DNA from: CAYZUC01 sp964481705
GTDB lineage: Bacteria; Bacillota; Clostridia; Lachnospirales; Lachnospiraceae
Direction of reading: 5' to 3'
Assembly (NCBI GenBank): GCA_964481705.1
Contig: CAYZUC010000075.1
Coordinates: 1 to 13,976 of the forward strand
DNA: 13,976 nt
The notes under the pieces were generated by a model. That model did no database searches. It saw only the letters and a list, made by a program, of their open reading frames with translations, and was not told the DNA's origin. The position numbers were made by a program, and so were the translations under genes. Shown one piece after another: positions 5,787 through 11,242 of the stretch. Every line of letters starts with the position of its first letter. Position 1 is the first letter of the stretch.

Positions 5787-7475
5787 TCAAAGCTCAAATT
5801 TCTGAACGATTTCTCTTAACGAACCGGACAGCTTAAGAATATCGTTGCTGGATTCATCAACATCTGAGATGGATGTCTCCTGGCTGGTAACAGAAGCAGC
5901 GGCCTCCTGCATACAAGCAGCATTCTCTTGAGAAATCGAGGATAATTCTGCAATAACATCACTAATCTGTCGTTCGTCCTTCTCCATTTCATCCGTCGAT
6001 GAGTCAAGAATATCACATTTTTCCTTCATAACCTGTATGTTTTTCATGATTTCTTCAAAGCTTTGCTTTGTTGCTTCTACACTTGCACTTTGCTTTGAGC
6101 TGGCAGCTTCCATTTCCTGAATCGTTGCAACAGCATCATCTACCTTCTCAACAAGCTCATGTATAATGCTGGCAATCTCGCCTGTTAATTGATCTGTCTG
6201 ACTGGACAGATTTCCAATCTCGGTAGCAACAACAGCAAAACCACGTCCGACATCACCGGCTCTGGCGGCTTCAATAGAAGCATTCAGTGCAAGGAGACTT
6301 GTTTGTCCAGCAATTCTTTGAATACCCTCACTTGCTTCGGTAATCTTGGTTACTTGCGTTGCAGCCTCTTCCATAACCTTATTAACCTGCCGAGAACTCT
6401 CGTGATTCTCGTTTGTTTTATCTACTAACTCATTAAGAGTCGCAATCCCCTGTTTCTTAATCTCTTCTACGGCATTGGTCGTTTCGTATAAGCTCTCCAT
6501 ATTCTGTCCAACGGTCTCAACCAGCTTGCTTAAGGAAATCATCATGGTATTTCCGTCCGTAGTTCTCTGGGCCTGAGACATTGCACCGCCGGCAACCTCA
6601 TCAACCGTTTGTGATAACTGCGTACTGTTGGTTTTTACATCCTCTGTTATCTTTTTTAATGATTCGGAATCCTTTGCCAATTGTCCGGAAACCTCTTCAA
6701 TTTTCCTTATCATATCAATGATACTGTCCTGCATGATAAAGAAATAACGGCTCATGATGCCAATTTCATCATTTTTGCTCAGGTACTTTTTCAACGGACC
6801 TTCTTTTGAGGAGGTCAACTTGTAATTGGCCATGTTCTCCATATCCTTGCACAGATAATTGACCGGATTAATAATCTTCATACGAAGGATCTCCAGCAAC
6901 AGTACATTAGCAATCGTGCAGGCAATGGCGGCTATTAGAAATAGCTTCCAGAAAGCAGCAGTGGAAATTTTGGTTAATGTAGCAGCATCTGCTGAAACTC
7001 CAATATTCATAGCACCCTTGAGAGTACCTGACTTATCATAGACAGGACTTAGAATATCCAAGGTTTTCTTTCCACTTACCTTATCTTTAAAATATCCTAC
7101 ATACTCTTTTCCGTCTCTTGCGGCAGCAACGCTTCCATCGTCTGTAAGCTCAATACCGATTCGGTCATGATTGCTATGTGCAAGAGCAGTTACCTTACCG
7201 TCTACATCTGCCATATAAACAACGTAATTATACCCACCATTTTTATTGATATCATCAATGAGTACTTGAATATCTTCGATACCGGAACCGTTCGTTATCT
7301 TCTCTGCAATCCAGTCTGAGTATGCATCTACCAGAACGGAATCCTTTTCTTTCCATTGATTCTCTATCTGACCTTTTAAGATGGAATTTGATACAAGACA
7401 AAGTGTTAGGAAAGCAAAAAATAGAATGGTAGTCTCAATTGCAATGATTTGAAGCCGTAAGCTCTTCTTCTTCAT
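5787..7475 (-). CDS. Methyl-accepting chemotaxis protein with Cache-like sensor
   Basis: A receptor of 562 residues. Helix TM1 (about 9-31) is followed by an extracellular single-Cache-like sensor (about 35-172: YVVYMADVDGKV, later LDILSPVYDKSGTLKGAMNIGV). Then come TM2 (about 175-196) and a HAMP domain (about 197-255, with NDEIG at 235-239). The long coiled-coil signalling domain has the conserved tip IAGQTSLLALNASIEAARAG continuing through DVGRGFAVVATEIG (about 388-421). This tip binds CheA and CheW. No C-terminal CheR/CheB tethering pentapeptide is visible; the chain ends in IVQKFEL. No che genes are nearby, so it is an orphan receptor feeding a pathway elsewhere. The start has AAGGAGG a few bases upstream (minus strand). 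The ligand is unknown. Confidence 0.96.
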   Translation of the reverse strand: MKKKSLRLQIIAIETTILFFAFLTLCLVSNSILKGQIENQWKEKDSVLVDAYSDWIAEKITNGSGIEDIQVLIDDINKNGGYNYVVYMADVDGKVTALAHSNHDRIGIELTDDGSVAAARDGKEYVGYFKDKVSGKKTLDILSPVYDKSGTLKGAMNIGVSADAATLTKISTAAFWKLFLIAAIACTIANVLLLEILRMKIINPVNYLCKDMENMANYKLTSSKEGPLKKYLSKNDEIGIMSRYFFIMQDSIIDMIRKIEEVSGQLAKDSESLKKITEDVKTNSTQLSQTVDEVAGGAMSQAQRTTDGNTMMISLSKLVETVGQNMESLYETTNAVEEIKKQGIATLNELVDKTNENHESSRQVNKVMEEAATQVTKITEASEGIQRIAGQTSLLALNASIEAARAGDVGRGFAVVATEIGNLSSQTDQLTGEIASIIHELVEKVDDAVATIQEMEAASSKQSASVEATKQSFEEIMKNIQVMKEKCDILDSSTDEMEKDERQISDVIAELSSISQENAACMQEAAASVTSQETSISDVDESSNDILKLSGSLREIVQKFEL

Positions 7476-7516
7476 ATTCCCCCTCCTTTAAATGTAAATT
7501 ATTTCATAATTTTACC

Positions 7517-7545
7517 ATTGTATTTTCAAAAAAACAAGACGCCAA
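7517..7545 (-). promoter_or_regulatory. Sigma-A type promoter of the chemotaxis gene
   Basis: Reading the minus strand, TTGGCG (7540-7545) is followed by a 17-base spacer and TACAAT (7517-7522), about 40 bases before the start codon. It matches four of six and five of six consensus positions. No clear sigma-D (TAAA-N15-GCCGATA) motif was found, although this sigma often drives such receptors. Confidence 0.65.
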
Positions 7546-7634
7546 TGTATAATATTTTGTATAATACGACATTTATTCGGTATAGATGGGATAATGGCAC
7601 ATATTCTGTGATGTGTCAGACAAATAAAGAAGCA

Positions 7635-7663
7635 TTGACAAGCAATCGTACTGGCAGTACAAT
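7635..7663 (+). promoter_or_regulatory. Promoter of the TetR-led redox operon
   Basis: TTGACA (7635-7640), a perfect -35 hexamer, is followed by a 17-base spacer and TACAAT (7658-7663), a five of six -10. The start codon is at 7705. A 13-base inverted repeat lies in the spacer and -10 (see the operator entry). Confidence 0.85.
7648..7660. promoter_or_regulatory. Candidate TetR operator palindrome
   Basis: GTACTGGCAGTAC is a perfect inverted repeat: GTACT and AGTAC around GGC. It lies between the -35 and -10 of the promoter and overlaps the first three bases of the -10. A regulator bound here would block RNA polymerase, so autorepression by the TetR protein is the simplest reading. Confidence 0.6.
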
Positions 7664-7704
7664 ATACGAAACCATAGTATAGTTAATGACTGGAGAGGAA
7701 GATC

Positions 7705-8325
7705 ATGAAAGAAAAACGAATTCAATTCAATAAGACAAATATTCTGAATGCAGCGGAATCGCTTTTTGCGGGAAAAGGAATTGTCCAGACAACCATGGAT
7801 GACATTGCAAAAGCTGCTGATTACAGCAAGTCGACCATCTACGTCTATTTCAAGAGTAAAGAGGAAATCTACAACACTATCATTCTGACGCATATGACCC
7901 AAATGGAGGAAGCAATCAGAAAATGTATTGAACGGGCAGAAAACAGCGAATCCTGTTATTTCGACTTTTGCGGACATTTGGTACAGTTTTATGAGCATTA
8001 TCCCATGTATTTTCAGGGAATGATGGGAAAGATCAGTATTGATCAAAAGGAAATGGAGGAGAGTGAAGTACTGCGACAGATTTATGATGTGGGTGAAAAG
8101 CTGAACGACGATATGAAGCTATTATTTGAAATGGGAAGAAAGGAAGGATATCTGAGAGATGATATCAATGCGATTCCCACGGGACTTGCTTTTCTTGCAT
8201 CATTAAGTGGAATTATTACACTTGCGTATGAAAAGGAAGCGTATATATCAATGCGAACGGGAATGAGTAGAACAGATTACTTACAGTATGGTTTCGAGAT
8301 GCTGCTAGCATCCATAAGGAGGTAG
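7705..8325 (+). CDS. TetR/AcrR family transcriptional regulator
   Basis: A protein of 206 residues with an N-terminal TetR helix-turn-helix at about residues 8-55: ILNAAESLFAGKGIVQTTMDDIAKAADYSKSTIYVYF, shown here as the family-typical pattern LFxxKGxxxTTMDDIAKAA followed by SKSTIYVYFKSKEE. The rest is the helical ligand-binding and dimer domain, where ligand identity cannot be read. ATG 7705 has AGGAA at 7696-7700. Its stop overlaps the AAGGAGG (8316-8322) of the next gene, whose ATG is three bases downstream, so translation is probably coupled. As first gene of the operon, with a palindrome inside its promoter, it is likely an autorepressor released by a small molecule or redox stress. Family certain; inducer unknown. 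Confidence 0.95.
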   Translation: MKEKRIQFNKTNILNAAESLFAGKGIVQTTMDDIAKAADYSKSTIYVYFKSKEEIYNTIILTHMTQMEEAIRKCIERAENSESCYFDFCGHLVQFYEHYPMYFQGMMGKISIDQKEMEESEVLRQIYDVGEKLNDDMKLLFEMGRKEGYLRDDINAIPTGLAFLASLSGIITLAYEKEAYISMRTGMSRTDYLQYGFEMLLASIRR

Positions 8326-8328
8326 AAG

Positions 8329-9012
8329 ATGGGAATTGTTTTAGGCTGGCTTTGTCTTGTTTCGTTTCTTGGATTGATGGCGAAATTTGTTACACGAGTA
8401 CTTGGTTTGCAGAAGGCCAATCGTTTTCTTATGAAATTACATAAGCCATTAGCGGTTTCGTTTCTCGCATTATGCTTTTTTCATATTCTGTTTGTACTAC
8501 CAGTATTTCGAACCAGAGCATGGAGTATATATGCTACGGGGATAGGGATAGTCTTGATTTCCCTTTTGTTGATCTTGCTGTGCCATCTGACGAAAAAGGG
8601 GAAAAGGTCGAAGGTACAATGGCATCGTTATCTTTCTTTTATTATGTTATTTCTGGCAATTGGACACATGGTGGTATATCAAATCGATTTCAATCATTAC
8701 ACACAGATAATAAGTAATCTGCAGGTTGGTGACATCGATACATCTAATATGGCAAATGGCTCTTTTATCGGAGAATATGACGCCGGTTATATCTACGCTA
8801 AGGTTCAGGTAGACATTAAGGATAATCAGATTACGAACATTCGGCTCTTGGAGCACCGAAATGAACACGGAAAACCGGCTGAGCAGATGATACCGGACAT
8901 TGTGCAAAAACAAAGTCTTCAGGTAGATGCAGTAAGCGGAGCAACGAATTCGAGTAAGGTAATTAAGAAGGCAATTGAAATTGCAATAAAGGAGCAAAGA
9001 ATCTATGACTAA
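8329..9012 (+). CDS. Four-helix membrane protein with FMN-binding domain
   Basis: A protein of 227 residues in two parts. Residues 1-117 form four membrane helices like DUF4405/ferric-reductase-type cytochromes. His38 and His52 lie in one helix and His99 and His113 in another, each pair 14 residues apart, the spacing used to bind two b-hemes. Residues about 140-227 are an FMN_bind domain ending in DAVSGATNSS: in known members the Thr (here Thr206) of D-x-x-S/T-G-A-T is covalently flavinylated by ApbE. The Lys/Arg-rich loops after helices 1 and 3 suggest an outside FMN domain by the positive-inside rule. Its start is coupled to the tetR stop, and its end overlaps the flavodoxin gene by eight bases. 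Likely moves electrons across the membrane; partner and acceptor unknown. No ApbE gene in the window. Confidence 0.88.
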   Translation: MGIVLGWLCLVSFLGLMAKFVTRVLGLQKANRFLMKLHKPLAVSFLALCFFHILFVLPVFRTRAWSIYATGIGIVLISLLLILLCHLTKKGKRSKVQWHRYLSFIMLFLAIGHMVVYQIDFNHYTQIISNLQVGDIDTSNMANGSFIGEYDAGYIYAKVQVDIKDNQITNIRLLEHRNEHGKPAEQMIPDIVQKQSLQVDAVSGATNSSKVIKKAIEIAIKEQRIYD

Positions 9013-9463
9013 ACAGGTGATATTGTACTATTCGCAACATCATGGCAATACAGAAAAGCTAGTAACAGAGCTATGCAAGAAGGCTCCGGAGTGGACAGCG
9101 GTTTCCCTTGCAGATACGGAGAAGGAACACGTAGATTTATCACAATGTGAGACAATTGGTTTCGCTTCCGGTGTTTATATGGCAAAGCCACATCAAGAGC
9201 TCATCAAGTACATCGAGGATAATGAAAAAGAGTTGCAAGGAAAGAGAGTCTTTGTCATGCTTACCAGTGGCTCAAATCAGAAAAGCTATGGAAGCCAATT
9301 TGTTTCCTATCTGGAGGAGCGTGGGTTCACGGTTGACGGCTGCTATCAGTGTAAGGGCTGGGATACTTATGGATTATGGAAATATATAGGCGGAATCTCA
9401 AAGAATCATCCGAATAAAAAAGATGTAGAAGAGGGATATAAATTCCTGCAGCAAAACGATTAA
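9005..9463 (+). CDS. Flavodoxin family protein
   Basis: A protein of 152 residues with the flavodoxin FMN phosphate-binding loop YYSQHHGNTEKL near the N-terminus (residues about 8-19), corresponding to the SxTGNT-type pattern with His-His in place of Thr-Gly positions. Mid-protein, TIGFASGVYMAKPHQEL fits the second flavin loop, and LTSGSNQKSYGSQF the next. It is a soluble, cytoplasmic one- or two-electron carrier. The ATG overlaps the end of the FMN-domain gene by eight bases, with GGAG at 8991-8994, so it is certainly cotranscribed. It probably exchanges electrons with the flavin reductase-rubredoxin downstream or the membrane protein upstream, an inference from gene order. Eighty bases separate it from the next gene, with no terminator seen. 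Confidence 0.9.
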   Translation: MTKQVILYYSQHHGNTEKLVTELCKKAPEWTAVSLADTEKEHVDLSQCETIGFASGVYMAKPHQELIKYIEDNEKELQGKRVFVMLTSGSNQKSYGSQFVSYLEERGFTVDGCYQCKGWDTYGLWKYIGGISKNHPNKKDVEEGYKFLQQND

Positions 9464-9544
9464 GTATACATGAAATACGAATAAAACCGGTATGTTGTGG
9501 AAAGCTAAGAATAAAAAGATAAACAGTTCAGAAAGGGGAGTACG

Positions 9545-10144
9545 ATGAATCAAAATGCAATGTATCAGCTGACATATGGATTGTATATGTTATCTGCTAA
9601 AGAGGAGCAGAAAAATAATGGCTGCATCATTAATACGGCGGTTCAGGTAACCACCTCACCCAACCGTATTACGATAGCAGTCAATAAACAAAATTTCACA
9701 CATGACATGGTTAAAAATACCGGTCTTTTTAATTTGTCTGTTCTTGATGAGACAGCTCCTTTTTCCTACTTTGAGAATTTTGGATATCAAAGTGGGAGAA
9801 CCGTTGAGAAGTTTGAGGGAGTCGACTATGCAGCAAGTCAAAATGGGTTGCTTTACTTGCCGGCTCACACAGTTGCATTCTTATCCGGTAAGGTGGTGGA
9901 GACCATAGATTTGGGGTCGCACTCCCTGTTTCTTGCAGACGTAACGGATGGTGATGTTCTAAGTGGTGTCAATCCCGTTACGTACTCCTATTATCAGGCA
10001 AATATCAAACCTAAGCCAACAGACAGTCCGAAAAAGGGTTACCGCTGTAAAATATGTGGCTATGTGTACGAGGGCGACCCCCTTCCTGATGATTTTATCT
10101 GTCCAATCTGTAAACATGGGGCTGAGGATTTTGAAAAAATCTGA
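9545..10144 (+). CDS. Flavin reductase-rubredoxin fusion (Hrb-like)
   Basis: A protein of 199 residues. Residues 1-155 are a flavin reductase-like FMN-binding split barrel (TYGLYMLSAKE, then GCIINTAVQVTTSPNRITIAVNK and later FENFGYQSGR; shown here by key segments only). Residues 163-199 are rubredoxin, with Cys168 and Cys171 (CKICGYVYEGDP) and Cys186 and Cys189 (CPICKHGAEDFEKI), holding one Fe. The combination matches the high-molecular-weight rubredoxin (Hrb, NADH:rubredoxin oxidoreductase type) described with FprA flavodiiron protein in acetogens, where it passes electrons from NADH to reduce O2 or NO. No flavodiiron gene is in the window, so the acceptor here may be the flavodoxin or the membrane protein. 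ATG 9545 has GGGGAG upstream. It ends six bases from the convergent flavodoxin. Confidence 0.92.
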   Translation: MNQNAMYQLTYGLYMLSAKEEQKNNGCIINTAVQVTTSPNRITIAVNKQNFTHDMVKNTGLFNLSVLDETAPFSYFENFGYQSGRTVEKFEGVDYAASQNGLLYLPAHTVAFLSGKVVETIDLGSHSLFLADVTDGDVLSGVNPVTYSYYQANIKPKPTDSPKKGYRCKICGYVYEGDPLPDDFICPICKHGAEDFEKI

Positions 10145-10150
10145 TTGGTT

Positions 10151-10645
10151 TTATTCTTTTTTCATATCACAAAGTCTGCCTGCAAAGCGTTTCCCGTAGG
10201 TTTGGAAAAGCTGATTGTAGCTTTCCAACTCAGAGTCCAAAGCTACAGGTCCATAGTGGATGACAGGTTCACCAAATGCGTGTCCACCGGAATAAGTCAT
10301 GGTACCATCAATCATTAAGTATGAAAGAATGCTTTGTATGGCAATATCACCGCCTCCGTGTACGTAGGCAGCGGTAGCAAAGGCTCCGGCCAGTTTACCG
10401 GAAAGATTGACTTTACCGGAAATCTCCTCCAGCCAAAGCTTAACTGCTCCACTCAAGGAACCAAAATACGTCGGTGTACCAATAATGACTCCGTCGCTCT
10501 GCTCCAGAAAACTCTCATCTACAGCATCAATAGAAAAAGTCCGAACTTCATCGAGTCGGGACACATTTCTCATTCCTTCCCTAATCTGATTAGCCATTTT
10601 TTCAGTATTTCCCGTTTTTGAGTAATAAATTATTGAAATCTTCAT
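10151..10645 (-). CDS. Flavodoxin-like NAD(P)H-dependent oxidoreductase (WrbA-like)
   Basis: A protein of 164 residues with flavodoxin signatures: IIYYSKTGNTEKMA at the N-terminus (FMN phosphate loop), DGVIIGTPTYFGSLSGAVKLWLE in the middle (shown by parts: GTPTYFGS is the second FMN loop), and a GAFATAAYVHGGGD stretch. It resembles WrbA/NAD(P)H:quinone oxidoreductase-type flavodoxins that reduce quinones by two electrons, avoiding semiquinones. The minus-strand ATG has AAGGAG at 10655-10660 upstream (plus-strand coordinates). It is divergent from the HxlR regulator with 128 bases between start codons, the classic arrangement of a regulator next to its target. It is convergent with the Hrb-like gene. 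Substrate unproven. Confidence 0.9.
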   Translation of the reverse strand: MKISIIYYSKTGNTEKMANQIREGMRNVSRLDEVRTFSIDAVDESFLEQSDGVIIGTPTYFGSLSGAVKLWLEEISGKVNLSGKLAGAFATAAYVHGGGDIAIQSILSYLMIDGTMTYSGGHAFGEPVIHYGPVALDSELESYNQLFQTYGKRFAGRLCDMKKE

Positions 10646-10773
10646 ATCTATGTTCTCCTTTTCTGGTATAATTTACATACTTAGTATTTCATACAGAGTA
10701 ATGAAATGCAATAACGCAGAAAATCTTGAGTAGGTATGCTTTTACATACCTGCCCAATCGTAGGAGGATTCCG
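10646..10773. promoter_or_regulatory. Divergent control region of the flavodoxin and HxlR genes
   Basis: The region holds two inverted repeats. One is ATTTCAT (10686-10692) N8 ATGAAAT (10701-10707); the other is AGGTATG (10732-10738) N6 CATACCT (10745-10751). TTTACATAC occurs exactly at 10672-10680 and 10741-10749, with TTTCATAC at 10687-10694. The flavodoxin promoter could be TTGCAT-17-AATACT or a nearby TATACC -10 (minus strand); the hxlR promoter was not assigned. These repeats are the natural places for HxlR dimers to bind. Confidence 0.6.
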
Positions 10774-11136
10774 ATGGAAAAGACGATAATGTGTCCACTA
10801 AAATTGTTTAATGAAATTGTGGGAGGAAAATGGAAACAGAGTATCATCTGTATTTTGGAAAGTGGACAGCCTGTCCGCTATAATGAAATTCGTCGTAAGC
10901 TTCCGGACATTACGAACATGATGCTGTCACAGTCACTTAAGAATTTGGAGGAGTATGGAATCGTAAGCAGAACACAATATAATGAAATGCCGGTAAGAGT
11001 GGAATACTCATTAACAGGAGAAGGAAAATCACTGCTTCCCATCCTATATCAGATTAACAGTTGGGGAAAAGAGTATATTCGAGATCATAAATCCTATCAG
11101 CTGCAATGTGAGGTATGTAAATTTACGGAAAAATGA
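10774..11136 (+). CDS. HxlR/YodB-type winged-helix regulator
   Basis: A protein of 120 residues with the HxlR winged helix. The N-terminal signature is MCPLKLFNEIVGGKWKQ (CPxxxxxxxIGGKWK type), followed by RYNEIRRKLPDITNMMLSQSLKNLEEYGIVSR, the recognition region. Cysteines are Cys7, Cys26, Cys112 and Cys115; Cys7 plus a C-terminal CxxC-like pair resembles Bacillus YodB, where Cys6 bonds to a C-terminal Cys of the partner subunit under quinone or diamide stress. ATG 10774 is chosen because AGGAGG at 10762-10767 precedes it closely; the in-frame TTG 48 bases earlier lacks a good site and adds a non-conserved tail. It probably represses the divergent flavodoxin and itself. Family certain; redox mechanism inferred. 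Confidence 0.93.
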   Translation: MEKTIMCPLKLFNEIVGGKWKQSIICILESGQPVRYNEIRRKLPDITNMMLSQSLKNLEEYGIVSRTQYNEMPVRVEYSLTGEGKSLLPILYQINSWGKEYIRDHKSYQLQCEVCKFTEK

Positions 11137-11163
11137 AATGCACTTTTAGCAAATGAAATGCAC
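11131..11163. repeat. 13-base direct repeat at the end of hxlR
   Basis: AAATGAAATGCAC occurs exactly at 11131-11143 and 11151-11163, a 20-base period (two helical turns). A third partial copy, ATGAAATGCA, lies at 10701-10710 in the control region upstream of the regulator. The first copy overlaps the HxlR stop codon. Spacing of two turns suits a pair of protein sites; function unknown. Confidence 0.75.
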
Positions 11164-11196
11164 GCGGAGGGGATAGTTTTACCAAAAATTGCATGA

Positions 11197-11202
11197 TAAA
11201 AT
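11197..11202 (+). promoter_or_regulatory. Weak candidate -10 of the surface protein gene
   Basis: TAAAAT lies about 40 bases before the start codon. A poor -35 (TAGTTT at 11174-11179) stands at 17 bases; no better -35 is visible. An activator, or readthrough from hxlR (which has no evident terminator), could compensate. Low confidence. Confidence 0.3.
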
Positions 11203-11242
11203 TGTTAGTGGAAGACGATAGCATCAGAAAATCGGGAGGAAA

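Noticed and set aside
10726..10728. TTG start for the HxlR gene
   Set aside because: It would add 16 residues outside the family domain, it runs through a likely operator repeat, and the ATG at 10774 has a strong AGGAGG.
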